The notes under the pieces were generated by a model. That model searched no databases and was not told the DNA's origin. It was given only the letters and a program-made list of their open reading frames with translations. A stretch of 64,000 nt of DNA from positions 248,001 through 312,000 of the forward strand of contig NZ_FNSO01000002.1 of assembly GCF_900105945.1 (NCBI RefSeq), given 5' to 3'. Source of the stretch: Amycolatopsis tolypomycina (GTDB lineage: Bacteria > Actinomycetota > Actinomycetes > Mycobacteriales > Pseudonocardiaceae). Below, piece after piece: positions 17,381 through 27,313 of this stretch (the first letter of the stretch is position 1; the number at the start of each line of letters is the position of its first letter). The translations under genes and the position numbers were made by a program.

Positions 17381-20095
17381 TCAGCGCTTGTACCGATAGG
17401 GGATCTCGGTCGGCTGCCCGGTGGGGCCGAAGTCCTGCGGTTCTTCGGGTTCTTTGTTTTCGGGGAACTCGTCGAACCAGCCGCGCGGAGTGCCGCGCGG
17501 CGGGGTTTCGGGTTCTTGCCGGGTGGGTTGCGGCAGGGGCGTGTCCCGCCCGGGGAAGACGGGCCGCGCATCCGGCGCCGGCGGGGGGACGGGCGGCATG
17601 GTCCCGGGCCCGGGGAAGACCGGGCGAGCCGGGGCGGCGTGCCGGGCGGGGAAGGGCTGAGGGGTTGATTCCGGGCCGGGGAAGACGGGCTTCCGGCTTG
17701 CCGGCGGGGTGGGGTTCTGGGTCGGGGCGCCGGTCTCCTGGTGCGGGCCGCTGCCGGGTGCGGGTGTGACGCCTGGCTGGGGGGCCGGGGTGCTGCCCGG
17801 TGCTGTGGGCGGGCCGGATGGCGCCGGGGAGCTGCCCGGCGCGGGTGCGACGGAGGCCGGGCTGGTGGCATGCGGTGCGGCCGGGCCGGCTGTCGCCGGA
17901 GTGCTGCCGGGTGCCGTAGCCGGGTCGGCTGTCGCCGGGGTGCTGCCGGGTGCTGTAGCCGGGGAGCTGCCCGGCGCGGGTATGACGCCTGGTTGGGGGG
18001 CCGGACCAGCGGCGGGCGGTGTGGCCGAGCCGGAGGTCGCCGGGGAGCTGCCCGGCGCGGGTGTGACGCCTGGCTGGGGGGCCGGACCAGCGGCGGGCGG
18101 TGTGGCCGAGCCGGGAATCCGCCCCGGCAGGGGGCTGATGCCTTGCGCGGGGTCTGGGCCAGTGGCGTGCGGTGTGGGCGAGCTGGGGATCTGCCCCGGC
18201 AGCGGTCCGGTGGCAGGCTGTGCGGCTGAGTTGGGGACCTGCGGGGGCTCCGGTGCCGGACCGGTGCCGTGCGCCGGAGCCGGGTCCTGGGCGACGCTCG
18301 GAACCGGCAGGTCGGCGGGACCCCAGGGCGGCCTGGGCAGGTGCGAGCCGACCATCGGGGGCTGCATCTCCGGAGCGGCAGGCCGGGAGGCATCTGCCGG
18401 GTGCTCGGGAGTGGCGTGTGCCCCGGCGGCCGGCTGAGTGTCGGCGGAAGCAGCGGCAGGCTGCGAGCCGGCTGCGGGCGCCCCGGCGGTCGGTTGCACG
18501 TCGGTTGGGGCAGCAGCGGGCAGCGATGCAACACCGTGCGGCTCGGGATCCGACTGCACGGCAGCCGCTGGCGAGCCGGCACCGGGCGCCGCCTGCTGCT
18601 CGGCAGGAGGCTGCGCCTCGGCCGACACAGCCGCAGGCTCCGACGCAACAACCTGCGATTCAGGACCCGACTGCACGCCAGCCGATGGCTGGGAACCAGC
18701 ACTGGCTTCCGCCTGCGGCTCGGCGGCCGGCGGCACGTCGGCTGAGGGAGTTGCGGGGCGCGATGCAGCGCCATGCGGTTCGGCATCCGGGGACATCCCG
18801 GCCGAAGCGGCCGCAGGCTGCGGAACTGCGCCGGGTACCGCATGGGGCTCAGCCGCCGGCTGCACACCAGCCGCCACAGCCGGCGGCTGCGGCTGCGGCT
18901 GCGGCTGCGGCTGCGGCTGCGGCTGCGGAACGTCAGCTGCCACTTCCTGCGGCACCGTAGGCGGCCCCGCAAGAGAATCCGGCACCGGCGGAAGACCCGG
19001 CTCCGACGAAACCGGCACAGCCCCTTCCGCCCGGCCTGCTTCGCGCTCGCCAGAGGTCGCCACGACCTCCTCAGCTCGGTGCTCCTCCGGCGGCACCGTT
19101 TCGGCCACCGCGGGTTCACCCGCCTCCGGACGAGCACCATCCCCCAGTTCCGCTTCAGGGGATGCCGCCGCTTCATCCGATGCCGGCGCGATAGCGTCCG
19201 GCGCCGTCTCGGCCGCAGCGACCGGAGCCGGAGCCGGTGCCTCCAGGCGATCCGCGAACCCACCTGCCGCCTGCGCCGAACCGGTCTCAGGCTCCGGCCG
19301 GGCTACCGCCTCCGGCTGGACAGCCTCCGGTGCCGCATGGCGGGGGGCCTTCACCGGGCCCGGCAGGTCCGACTCGGCCGTCACCGCCCACTCCGGCTCC
19401 ACCACGGCCGAAGACGGCGCCGAAGCCGACGGCACAGGCGGCGACACAGACGGCCCAGCCGGACTCGGACGGGTCCACACCTGCCGCTCCGGGGTTCCCG
19501 GTACCGGCTGCCCCGGCTGGGGCGGGTGCGGCACCGTCCGCCACACCGGGGCCGGGCCGATGTTCATCGGAGCCGGCGCCGGGGCCTGGCCGGACGGGGA
19601 TGCCGCGGGGGGTGCCGGGCGGGCGGCCGGCTTCGGGATCGGGTCCAGGCACGACACCAGCACCGAGGTGTGCTCCGGGTCCGGCACCTTGCGGCCGCTT
19701 CGCTCGCGGTAGACCATCTCGCCGTCCGCGTCCATCTCCACCAGGTAGCCCGCCTCCGCGAGCTGCTCCTCGTCGAGGTCCGCGAGGTTCTCGTAGCGGG
19801 AGGGGACCACCCGGTAGATCGGCCACGCCAGCCCCGCGTTCTCCGCGTGGAACTGGGCCAGCAGCGCCGCCATCTGGTGCTGCCACGGCAGCGACATCCC
19901 CTCGGCCAGCGAACGCGGCAGCACCACGTACCCCGCGTCCACGCCCGGGTACCCCTGGCTCAGCTGGTCGGCCAGCGGGGTACTCGACACCGGACGCGCG
20001 CTCTGCCGGGGCGGCTGAGGCGCGCCGAACAGCGCCGCCGGGTCACGGGGCTCGCCCGCGCCGGACTTGCCCCTCCTGCCGAATTTGCGTCCCAC
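17381..20095 (-). CDS. Large Pro/Ala-rich protein at the end of the secretion-like operon
   Basis: A 904-residue protein. Residues about 1-45 are basic and flexible, 45-150 form a globular domain ([67 protein letters not shown]), and nearly all the rest is low-complexity Pro/Ala/Ser/Gln sequence with a PQ run and 27-residue tandem repeats. The C-terminus becomes charged again ([20 protein letters not shown]). No signal peptide or membrane helix. It follows the NlpC/P60 gene by 95 bases in the same direction, so it is probably part of the operon. A structural, regulatory or substrate role are all open. The start is GTG 20095. Confidence 0.6.
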   Translation of the reverse strand: MGRKFGRRGKSGAGEPRDPAALFGAPQPPRQSARPVSSTPLADQLSQGYPGVDAGYVVLPRSLAEGMSLPWQHQMAALLAQFHAENAGLAWPIYRVVPSRYENLADLDEEQLAEAGYLVEMDADGEMVYRERSGRKVPDPEHTSVLVSCLDPIPKPAARPAPPAASPSGQAPAPAPMNIGPAPVWRTVPHPPQPGQPVPGTPERQVWTRPSPAGPSVSPPVPSASAPSSAVVEPEWAVTAESDLPGPVKAPRHAAPEAVQPEAVARPEPETGSAQAAGGFADRLEAPAPAPVAAAETAPDAIAPASDEAAASPEAELGDGARPEAGEPAVAETVPPEEHRAEEVVATSGEREAGRAEGAVPVSSEPGLPPVPDSLAGPPTVPQEVAADVPQPQPQPQPQPQPQPPAVAAGVQPAAEPHAVPGAVPQPAAASAGMSPDAEPHGAASRPATPSADVPPAAEPQAEASAGSQPSAGVQSGPESQVVASEPAAVSAEAQPPAEQQAAPGAGSPAAAVQSDPEPHGVASLPAAAPTDVQPTAGAPAAGSQPAAASADTQPAAGAHATPEHPADASRPAAPEMQPPMVGSHLPRPPWGPADLPVPSVAQDPAPAHGTGPAPEPPQVPNSAAQPATGPLPGQIPSSPTPHATGPDPAQGISPLPGRIPGSATPPAAGPAPQPGVTPAPGSSPATSGSATPPAAGPAPQPGVIPAPGSSPATAPGSTPATADPATAPGSTPATAGPAAPHATSPASVAPAPGSSPAPSGPPTAPGSTPAPQPGVTPAPGSGPHQETGAPTQNPTPPASRKPVFPGPESTPQPFPARHAAPARPVFPGPGTMPPVPPPAPDARPVFPGRDTPLPQPTRQEPETPPRGTPRGWFDEFPENKEPEEPQDFGPTGQPTEIPYRYKR
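17964..18118. repeat. 81-bp tandem repeat inside the Pro/Ala-rich gene
   Basis: Two near-identical 81-bp units start at 17964 and 18045, encoding 27-residue repeats rich in Pro, Ala and Gly. The period is a multiple of three, so copy-number change would keep the frame. Shorter related repeats lie at about 17896-17958. Confidence 0.8.
18884..18928. repeat. Hexanucleotide CGGCTG microsatellite (7.5 copies)
   Basis: Seven full CGGCTG units plus CGG lie within the Pro/Ala-rich gene; on the coding strand they give a Pro-Gln run of 15 residues. Slippage would add or remove Pro-Gln pairs without frameshift. Confidence 0.9.
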
Positions 20096-20190
20096 GTGCC
20101 CATCCTCTGCCAGTCCGCGGCCACCTGCCCGTGGAAGCGCCGCGACGTCGGGTGAATCGGCCGATTCTGTCCACGCCCTCGCGACCCATG

Positions 20191-21192
20191 CTAAACGCCG
20201 GGGCGGACCGCCTGCGGCACGACTTCGGCCTCATCGAACGAGAAGTCCCGGATGTGGACCGGGACGCCCGTCTGCTGCGCCTCGACGATCTTGTTGTCGC
20301 CCAGGTACATCATCACGTGGTGAATGGACGTCGGATCCGAGGGATCCGTGGCGAGGAACAGCAGGTCACCGGGTTGTGCGTCGCGCACCGGGAGGTACGC
20401 GCCGGCGTGGTACTGGTCGCGCGAGACGCGCGGCAGGATGATGCCCGCCGACTCGTACGCGCGCAGCATCAGGCCCGAACAGTCGTACGCGTTCGGGCCC
20501 GTGGCGCCCCACACATACGGCTTCCCCTGCTCGCCCAGCGCGAAACTGATCGCCTGGCCGGCGGCCTGGCTGGGCGGCAGCAGCGCGCCGAGGCCGGTGC
20601 CGCAGGCGACGACGTCGGTGACCTGGCCGACCGTCTCCACCAGCGTCGCCGCCATCGGCTCCCACTTGTGGTAGCGGTCCGGGAAGCCCGAGCGCTCCAC
20701 GGCCTGTGCCGCGTCGCCCGGCCGCTTGTTCTCCCAGTCCGGGACCGCGAGGAGCACGTCGTAGAACTTGTTGACCGCGTACGTCGGGTTGGTGACCTCG
20801 GCCACCGAACCCCAGCCCATCGACGGCCGCATCTGGAAGATGCCCTGGGAGTCGCGGTCGCCGTAGGTCAGGTTGTGCAGCCCGGACTCCGTCATCCCGG
20901 CCTGGATCGCGACCTGCCACGCGCGCGGCGCCAGGGACCGCTGCTTGCCGATCGAGATGATCAGCGCGACGATGCCGCGCTGCTCGTCGTCGAGCTTCGA
21001 CGCGTCGATCGTGCCGCGGTCGCCCTGGCCGGGCTGGGTCGGCCCGACCGAGGCGTCGCAGCTCATCAGGTTGACGCCCCGGGCCTGCGCCTGCTGGTTG
21101 TCGATGACGACCTTCGCGGCGACCGCGGTCACGGCGAGCGCGCCGATCGCGAGGAACACGACCAGCCCCAGCCACAGCCCCAGGCGCCGCAC
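20191..21192 (-). CDS. Lytic transglycosylase-like / NlpC-P60 cell-wall hydrolase (VirB1/CwlT-like)
   Basis: A 333-residue, membrane-anchored, two-domain peptidoglycan hydrolase. Residues 8-28 are a single N-terminal helix. Residues about 70-190 look like a transglycosylase domain with E102 in GMTESGL and SQGIFQMRP; residues about 205-333 are an NlpC/P60 peptidase with C238 in YDCSG and histidine in the IHHVMMY segment. The same pair is found in CwlT-type hydrolases of Gram-positive conjugation systems, which open the wall for the channel. GTG at 21192, two bases after the VirB8-like gene. Active-site residues appear intact. Confidence 0.85.
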   Translation of the reverse strand: MRRLGLWLGLVVFLAIGALAVTAVAAKVVIDNQQAQARGVNLMSCDASVGPTQPGQGDRGTIDASKLDDEQRGIVALIISIGKQRSLAPRAWQVAIQAGMTESGLHNLTYGDRDSQGIFQMRPSMGWGSVAEVTNPTYAVNKFYDVLLAVPDWENKRPGDAAQAVERSGFPDRYHKWEPMAATLVETVGQVTDVVACGTGLGALLPPSQAAGQAISFALGEQGKPYVWGATGPNAYDCSGLMLRAYESAGIILPRVSRDQYHAGAYLPVRDAQPGDLLFLATDPSDPTSIHHVMMYLGDNKIVEAQQTGVPVHIRDFSFDEAEVVPQAVRPGV

Positions 21193-21194
21193 GG

Positions 21195-21797
21195 TCAGCT
21201 CGCCTGGTCGTAGTCGGCGACCCGCCAGCCGGCGTTGGTGCTCACCACCGTGATGGCGAGCTTCGGCCCGTCGGTCGGGATCGTCAGCTGCACCGAGCTC
21301 GGGTACGCCGTGCCGACGACCGGCTCACCGGTGACCTTCGTCGCCGGGATGTTCGCCGGGTCGACGGAGTTCATCACCGGCAGGTACTCCTCGGTGGTGA
21401 ACGGCTTGAGCTGCGCCAGCCACTGCTCGGACGTCATCCCGGCCGGGTGGTGCACCCAGGCCGCGGCCCACTCCTTGGCGACGCGGATCGCGTCGCCGTT
21501 CGGCGTGGTCGGCGTCGGGGTGGCCAGTGGCGTGGACAGCCGCGTCGGCAGGTTCGACGTCGGGACCGGCGCCGCGATGCCGGGCGCGGTCGACGTCGCC
21601 GACGTCGTCGTGCCCGGGGTGCCCGGGGACGCCTTGGCCTGCGGCTTGCCGATCACCTTCGGCAGCACGATGCCGAGCGCGGTGATGAGGATCGCCAGGA
21701 ACACGAGCGCGCCGACGAGGTGGCGGGGCGAGCGCAGCGGCCAGCCCCACAGGCGCCGGTAGACCGCGGCGCGGCCGCGGTTGGTGCGGATCGGCAT
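21195..21797 (-). CDS. VirB8/TcpC-like membrane protein
   Basis: A 200-residue protein: basic start, one membrane helix at about 26-48, a Thr/Pro/Ser-rich linker to about residue 100, then a compact C-terminal domain (RVAKEWAAAWVHHP, VTGEPVVGTAYPSSVQLTIP, AGWRVADYDQ). One helix plus an NTF2-like outer domain is the layout of VirB8/TcpC scaffold proteins of type IV secretion. Assignment rests on topology, size and neighbours (VirB6-like upstream, wall hydrolase downstream) rather than on strong motif similarity. Confidence 0.6.
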   Translation of the reverse strand: MPIRTNRGRAAVYRRLWGWPLRSPRHLVGALVFLAILITALGIVLPKVIGKPQAKASPGTPGTTTSATSTAPGIAAPVPTSNLPTRLSTPLATPTPTTPNGDAIRVAKEWAAAWVHHPAGMTSEQWLAQLKPFTTEEYLPVMNSVDPANIPATKVTGEPVVGTAYPSSVQLTIPTDGPKLAITVVSTNAGWRVADYDQAS

Positions 21798-21803
21798 CGT
21801 CGG

Positions 21804-23867
21804 TCACCGCCCCAGCACTTGGTCGGTGTCGCGCGGCTCCTCGCGGACCTCGATGCCCCGCGACGGCCGGTACAGCACGAAGACCGGCTTGCCGGCGACG
21901 ACCTCGGGGTCGACCCGGCGCGGCTGGGCGCGCACACCGGGGGTGCGCGGCGCGCTGTCGCTGAAGGTGGCCTCGGGCGGGCGCAGGTCGGACGGCACGA
22001 CGACGGGCTCGGGCTCGTCGCTCCAGCGCCGGTCGGCCACCGGCGAGGTGTCGACGCGCCGGCTCTCCTCCCGCAGCGTCGGACGCCCGCCCGCCCCGAC
22101 GACGACGTATTCGCCGCCGTCGCCGTTGGCCGGGTTGTACTGGCCGAACACGGGAGCGCCGGGCCGGCCGCCCGCGGGCAGCGCGCCCGCGGAACCGCCG
22201 GCGATGGCCCCGGGCCAGGCCCCCGACCACGCGGCGGCCGGGCGGGAGGCGCCGTTGTCGAGGCGCTGGGCGCTGGCGAAGATCGTGGCTTCCGGCCGGA
22301 AGCGGCCGCCGCCGGCGGTGGCGCCGAGCGGACCGCGCTGTTCGCCGTCGACGACGTCGTCGGTGTCACGCACGTTCTGCCAGAACTCGTCCTGCGGGGT
22401 GGGGCCGGTTCGGTTGCGCTTGAACCGCGAGAAGATCCCGCCCCCTGGCGACGGTACGGCGGCGCCGACCATGCTGACGGACATCTCGACCATCTGCCAC
22501 AGCCGCCGCACCGGCCGCCCGACCATGAACAGCAGCACGGTGATGAGCCCGGCGAGGACCATCTGCGTGAGCATGTTCAGCGAGTTGCCGGCGTCGAAGA
22601 TGGCCTGCAGGAGAAGCGCGTGCACCCCGGCCAGGACCGACAGCACGACGAGGTTGAAGGCAACCCCGCCGGCGACCTTGAGCACGCGGCGCAGGATCTC
22701 CGGGTGCAGGAGCGCGACGAGGCCGATGAGCGGCGCGGTGAGGGCGAAGAGGCGGATGAGGACCTGGGCGAGCAGGACACTCGCCTTGGCCAGGAGCTGG
22801 AAGAGCGAGTAGACGAGCGCCTGGCCGAGGGAGAGGAAGCCCGCACCGGTGCGGCCGCCGGCCTCGCCGGTGAAGTAGCCGGTGGCCGGGCCGAGCTTGG
22901 TGGAGATGTCCTTGTAGGCGTTCTTCTTGGCGTCGATGACGGCCTGGTTGCCGTCGTCGCCGTTGCGCAGCTGCGCCCACGTGAACGCCTGCGCGTCCAG
23001 CAGCGGACGCCCGAACTGCTCCGCCTGCGGCGCGGTCGGCGAACCGAACTCCCCGCGGATCCAGTTCTTGTAGACGATCTCGTTGTGCAGGTTCGTCGGC
23101 AGCACGTGCCGGACGACGCGGTTGTCGGCGTCGTCGACGAAGCCGGCCTGGATGTTCGTCGTGGTCTGGACGATCGCCTTGTCGATCGGGTCGAAGTACC
23201 GCAGCATCGCCAGCGACGACGCGGCGAGCCAGACGCCCGCCATGGCGTACAGCGCCCGTTTGCTGACCGCGGCGAGGTCACCGCGCCAGATGTTGCGGAA
23301 CATCATGATCGACAGGATCAGCGCGACCAGGCCGAACAGCTGGGCGTAGATGTTGTTGTAGACCTTCTCGGCGCCGGACTTCACCGCGTTGTAGAGCGGG
23401 TTGAGCAGACCGCCCTCGAGCACGGTGTAGTGCAGCGAGTTCGTCGCGCCGACGATGTTCTTGCCCAGGTTGAACAGCTGGTTGCCGCCCCAGGTGTCGA
23501 GCGTCGAGCCCGGTGGCGTCAGGCTGATGCCGGAACAGTTGGTCTCGAAGGTGTTCCAGACGAACCCGGCGTAGCTGTAGTCGACGTACGGGCTGCCCGC
23601 CTCGCCGTGGCCTTCGGCGGGGTCGATCGCGCCGACCATGCCCGCACCGGGGCGTTCCGGGTTCGGCGCCTCACCGCACTGCGCGGCGCTCGCCGCCGGC
23701 GCCGTGGCGATCGCCTGCAGGCCGAGGACGAGCATGACCGCGAACATCGTCGCCTTGCGCCCCGGCGTGCGCCGCCCCGGCCGCGGACCTTCCTTGATCC
23801 GCCGCTTGAGCGAGTGCCACCCCGCGGCCAACGTCAGCAGGGCCGCCAGCGTCAGCACGGTGTTCAT
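21804..23867 (-). CDS. VirB6/TrbL-like polytopic membrane protein
   Basis: A 687-residue membrane protein. The first helix (MNTVLTLAALLTLAAG) and a second hydrophobic segment ending ATAPAASA precede a large outside loop with cysteines; then comes a cluster of about six helices between residues 175 and 465, and finally a hydrophilic 210-residue cytoplasmic tail. This resembles VirB6/TrbL channel proteins. ATG at 23867 overlaps the stop of the VirB4-like gene by four bases. The long disordered tail ending in VREEPRDTDQVLGR could contact the ATPase. Six adjacent genes in one direction support a membrane machine. Confidence 0.7.
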   Translation of the reverse strand: MNTVLTLAALLTLAAGWHSLKRRIKEGPRPGRRTPGRKATMFAVMLVLGLQAIATAPAASAAQCGEAPNPERPGAGMVGAIDPAEGHGEAGSPYVDYSYAGFVWNTFETNCSGISLTPPGSTLDTWGGNQLFNLGKNIVGATNSLHYTVLEGGLLNPLYNAVKSGAEKVYNNIYAQLFGLVALILSIMMFRNIWRGDLAAVSKRALYAMAGVWLAASSLAMLRYFDPIDKAIVQTTTNIQAGFVDDADNRVVRHVLPTNLHNEIVYKNWIRGEFGSPTAPQAEQFGRPLLDAQAFTWAQLRNGDDGNQAVIDAKKNAYKDISTKLGPATGYFTGEAGGRTGAGFLSLGQALVYSLFQLLAKASVLLAQVLIRLFALTAPLIGLVALLHPEILRRVLKVAGGVAFNLVVLSVLAGVHALLLQAIFDAGNSLNMLTQMVLAGLITVLLFMVGRPVRRLWQMVEMSVSMVGAAVPSPGGGIFSRFKRNRTGPTPQDEFWQNVRDTDDVVDGEQRGPLGATAGGGRFRPEATIFASAQRLDNGASRPAAAWSGAWPGAIAGGSAGALPAGGRPGAPVFGQYNPANGDGGEYVVVGAGGRPTLREESRRVDTSPVADRRWSDEPEPVVVPSDLRPPEATFSDSAPRTPGVRAQPRRVDPEVVAGKPVFVLYRPSRGIEVREEPRDTDQVLGR

Positions 23868-26815
23868 GCGGCGTCCCGGCCGGTGCCGCCCTTTCCACCT
23901 GTGCGGGCGTGTTGCTGCCCGCCCGACGGCTGGACTCCGCCCTCGACTTCCCCGGTCTCGGATGCCAACGGGTCCGGTGACCCCAGCAGGTTCTCGTCGG
24001 CCAGGCCGACTTCCAGTTCCGCCGCCAGCTCGAAGTCCTGCTCCAGCTCGATGTCGTCCTCCGGGGGCACGGGAACGTACGGCTTCTTCTCCTCCGCCGG
24101 CAGGGCCAGCTCGTTGCCCGGGCGGCGGGTAGGCGCCGCGTCCTTCGAACCCGGTGTCGTGTCCATGACCGCCCGCAGGTGGTCCAGGTGCGGGCCCGAG
24201 AAGTCGACGCGGATGCGCTCGACGCCTCCGGCGCCGTCGCCGAAGATGAACTGGCGGGGCTCGATGTCGCGTTCCAGGCCGCGCTGCTGGGAGCCCGGAC
24301 GGCGGCCCAGCGCCGCCACGACCTGCTCGTAGCCCACCCCGACCGGGACCTTCAGCAGCCGCAGGGCGTCGGCCTGGGCGTCGTCGTCGTCGAGACGGCC
24401 GACGAACACCGAGTCCAGCAACGCCACGAAACCCTGGATCTTCAGGAAGTCCGCCGGGATCTGGGACGACAGCAGGACGCGGACGTTCCACTTGCGCGAG
24501 TCACGCGCGAAGCGGTTCATCAGCACGCGGCCGGTCGGGACCTCGGACAGGAAGAACGCCTCGTCGATCCAGACGCCCTTGCGCAGCTCCTTCGGCTTCT
24601 CGTACACCGACCGCTGGGTCAGCCACGCCGCCAGGTTCAGCATCTCGACGCCGAGGGACTCCGCGTCCGTCCAGTACTCGCGCGGGACGCCGTCCTTCGG
24701 CAGGGTCAGCCCGGCCATCGTCAGGACCGTCAGCCGGTCGTCGCGGGTCTCCGAGTACGGGTCCGCGTCGGACTCCGGGATGAGCAGCGCCATCCGCTCG
24801 CGCATCTCGTCGAGGAAGTCCGCGACGACGACCGCGTGCTCGTGGTGTTCCGACGAATCCCGGCGCAGGGCATCGATTACCTGGCCGGGGTCGGCGTCGA
24901 AGCGGCCGCCGACGGCGCGGACCGCGCGCAGCAGCACGATCCGGGTCTGGGCCATCCGCGAGACCTCGTACGGCAGGACACCCGTCAGGACATCCAGCAC
25001 GAGCCGGCGCCGGGTCGCGCCCGCGAGGGCCTTCTCGCGACGCCAGGAGCGCTCGGGGTCGTCCTCGTCCATGAAGTGCTCGATCAGCGGCTCGGCGACC
25101 ACCCGGTACGGGTTCAGGATCCCCGGCTGGGCGTTGAGCAGGTTGATCGGCCGCGCGTACGGCCGCAGCTCCGGCAGGTCGCACAGCCGCGACAGCGGGC
25201 CGGACGGGTCGAGGATCGTCCAGTTCGCCCCCGCGCGCAGCGTCTTGTAGACGATGCCGCCGCCGAGGAACGACTTACCACCACCCAGGCCCGCCACCAT
25301 GGCCGTCAGGCCGGAACCGTCGCGGATCTCCTGGGCCATCCAGGGGTCCCAGGCCACCGGGCGGCGGGTTGCCGTGCACGTCTCGCCGAGCAGGATGCCG
25401 CGGCGGTCGCCGACCTCCGCGGTCGCCGTCGGGACCGCCGAGGACGCCCAGACCACCGAGCCGCGGCGCATGTACGCCGCCGAGGCCAGCGGCTCGCCCG
25501 GGATGAACTCCCGGGCCATCGCGTACTGCGCCTCCGGGTGCTCGATGGCGATCTTCGGCTTGTACAGGTCGAGCAGCTGCTGGGCCAGGCGCAGCGCGTC
25601 GCGCTCGGTCGGGCCGGACACCGCGAGCCGCCACCAGGAGCGGACGCGGGTGGCCAGCGCGGTGAAGCCCGACGTCATCTCGTCGTCGATCTCCAGTACC
25701 CGGCCGGCCTGCCGGGACAGCGACTGCGGCGGCTCGAGCTCGTGCTCGTCGGTGTAGTGCTTGACCTGCGAGCGCACCTTGTTCATCTGGCGCTGCAGCT
25801 CGCCGGCCACCTCTTCGGGGCGCCGGACGTAGATGCGCGCGGACACCTCGACCGCGGCGGGCAGCCGGTCGGCGTGCTGGATCCACGGGTCGTCGACCTC
25901 GGGGATCTGCAGGCCGTGCATCTGGCCCACGGTGAGGATCGCCAGGTGCCGCGAGACGCCGGCGTTGGAGCCGGTGCGGCCGCGGACGGTGACCGTCGGC
26001 GCGTACGGCTCGGCGTAGTAGTCGGCGGCGTCGGTGAAGCTGGCCAGGTCCTCCGGCTCCCAGGCCGCGCCCGGCACGGCGGGCATGTTCCGCGGCGCCG
26101 GCAGGCCCAGCGAGCAGGACCGGTGCATCAGCCAGGACATCTCCTCGGCGTGCACCGGACGGCCTTCCAGCCCGGCGCTGCCGATGACCTGGTCGAGGTG
26201 CTCGACCTCGGAGTCCAGCGCGGTCAGCTCGGCGTCGACGGCCTCGGGCAGGATCTTCCGCAGCACCGGCGCAGCCCGCTCGACCGCGCGGTCGACCATC
26301 CGCCGGGTCTGCACCTGGACACCGAGGTAGACCTCTTTTTCGGCCATCGAGCGGCCCATCAGCTGCTGCTGCTCGCCGATCAGGTAGTCGTCGAAGGACA
26401 GCGCGCCCGGGACGTCGGCCGGGCGGCCGTGCGCGTTGTAGACGTGCGCCTCGGCCCACATCCGGATCGGGTACGGCCGGTTCGTCACGCGCAGGTGCAG
26501 CCAGCGGCCCTGCAGCTCGGCGTACTGGCCGGCGATGGCCGCGATCAGGTCGCGCCGCTGCGAGTCCGAGCGGAACGACCAGCGCTGCGGCGCCAGCCGG
26601 TACCAGGCGTAGACCTCGACGCCGGTGCGGACCAGGTGCCCGTCGATGCTTCGCACCGCGATCGACGGGGTATACGCGGGAATCGCCGCCTCGCCGGGCA
26701 GGCGTGCCTTGTTCCCCGAGCCGTTCCGCGAAGCGCGGACCTGCTCGGGCGGTTGCCATGCGCCCGAGTGCGTGTCCCGACCCCGTTTTCCTCGGCTACC
26801 GCCGCGACCGAACAA
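23864..26815 (-). CDS. VirB4/TraC-like secretion ATPase
   Basis: A 983-residue ATPase. Walker A AGLGGGKSF is near residue 508 and Walker B VWIDEAFF near 750, followed by LLSSQIPADFLKI, the sensor-like segment typical of VirB4/FtsK-type motors. The N-terminal 450 residues match the VirB4 N-domain in length. TTG at 26815 is the likely start, with GGGAGG six bases ahead, three bases after the stop of the PrgI-like gene. The C-terminal 120 residues are acidic and disordered. VirB4 proteins energise assembly and transport in type IV secretion; substrate here is unknown. Annotated homologues exist in other actinobacteria as uncharacterised conjugation-like ATPases. Confidence 0.82.
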   Translation of the reverse strand: MFGRGGSRGKRGRDTHSGAWQPPEQVRASRNGSGNKARLPGEAAIPAYTPSIAVRSIDGHLVRTGVEVYAWYRLAPQRWSFRSDSQRRDLIAAIAGQYAELQGRWLHLRVTNRPYPIRMWAEAHVYNAHGRPADVPGALSFDDYLIGEQQQLMGRSMAEKEVYLGVQVQTRRMVDRAVERAAPVLRKILPEAVDAELTALDSEVEHLDQVIGSAGLEGRPVHAEEMSWLMHRSCSLGLPAPRNMPAVPGAAWEPEDLASFTDAADYYAEPYAPTVTVRGRTGSNAGVSRHLAILTVGQMHGLQIPEVDDPWIQHADRLPAAVEVSARIYVRRPEEVAGELQRQMNKVRSQVKHYTDEHELEPPQSLSRQAGRVLEIDDEMTSGFTALATRVRSWWRLAVSGPTERDALRLAQQLLDLYKPKIAIEHPEAQYAMAREFIPGEPLASAAYMRRGSVVWASSAVPTATAEVGDRRGILLGETCTATRRPVAWDPWMAQEIRDGSGLTAMVAGLGGGKSFLGGGIVYKTLRAGANWTILDPSGPLSRLCDLPELRPYARPINLLNAQPGILNPYRVVAEPLIEHFMDEDDPERSWRREKALAGATRRRLVLDVLTGVLPYEVSRMAQTRIVLLRAVRAVGGRFDADPGQVIDALRRDSSEHHEHAVVVADFLDEMRERMALLIPESDADPYSETRDDRLTVLTMAGLTLPKDGVPREYWTDAESLGVEMLNLAAWLTQRSVYEKPKELRKGVWIDEAFFLSEVPTGRVLMNRFARDSRKWNVRVLLSSQIPADFLKIQGFVALLDSVFVGRLDDDDAQADALRLLKVPVGVGYEQVVAALGRRPGSQQRGLERDIEPRQFIFGDGAGGVERIRVDFSGPHLDHLRAVMDTTPGSKDAAPTRRPGNELALPAEEKKPYVPVPPEDDIELEQDFELAAELEVGLADENLLGSPDPLASETGEVEGGVQPSGGQQHARTGGKGGTGRDAA

Positions 26816-26818
26816 CGA

Positions 26819-27301
26819 CTACCTCCCGGCCCGAGCCGGGTTGCCCCGGCTCCGGCGCGCTCGTGGTGCTCCCTGGGTGAAAGCGGCACCCGGCGGGCCG
26901 CCGTGGTGCTGGTACTGCCGCCTTCGGCGGTGCTTCGGCAGCGGGCGCTCGGCCCGCACCCGGACGCGGCTGGCGCTGACCGCGCCACCCGTGCCCGTGG
27001 TCCGTACCCGGGGCGTGTTCAGCTCGCGCCCGGCCATCGCGACCACGGCGCCGAGCGGGCGCTCGTGGCTGATCTTGGCCGTGAGCAGCCGCGTGATCAC
27101 GATGGTGGCGACGAACGCCCACGCCGTCGAGAAGAACCCGAAGCTCCACCCCGCCCAGCGTTCGACGCCGAGCACGAGGAAGAACGTCGGGATGCCGATG
27201 AGCCAGGCGACGTACCGGGCTCTCCAGGGAAAAGTCGCTTTCGGCGGACCGAGCCACACGGCGTCGACCCGGTAAACCTCGTCATCGGTCCTGATGCGCA
27301 C
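26819..27301 (-). CDS. PrgI/TcpE-like two-helix membrane protein
   Basis: A 160-residue protein with a short cytoplasmic start (RTDDEVYRVDAVWLGPPKATF), two closely spaced membrane helices at about 30-72, and a basic, Arg-rich cytoplasmic tail ending RRSRGNPARAGR. Such small two-helix proteins (PrgI, TcpE, VirB3-like) normally sit next to VirB4 and recruit it to the membrane; here the VirB4-like start is three bases downstream. The tail beyond residue 100 is low complexity and is probably flexible. Family assignment is by size, topology and position. Confidence 0.6.
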   Translation of the reverse strand: MRIRTDDEVYRVDAVWLGPPKATFPWRARYVAWLIGIPTFFLVLGVERWAGWSFGFFSTAWAFVATIVITRLLTAKISHERPLGAVVAMAGRELNTPRVRTTGTGGAVSASRVRVRAERPLPKHRRRRQYQHHGGPPGAAFTQGAPRARRSRGNPARAGR

Positions 27302-27313
27302 GCGGGCCCCGCC

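Noticed and set aside
18773..20155. Plus-strand Arg-rich frame opposite the Pro/Ala-rich gene
   Set aside because: Low-complexity antisense of a repeat region. The minus-strand frame has a globular N-terminal domain and is in line with the operon.
21447..24332. Plus-strand open frame of 961 codons across the VirB6/VirB8-like genes
   Set aside because: Antisense shadow without recognisable segments; minus-strand frame has clear helices and start/stop overlaps.
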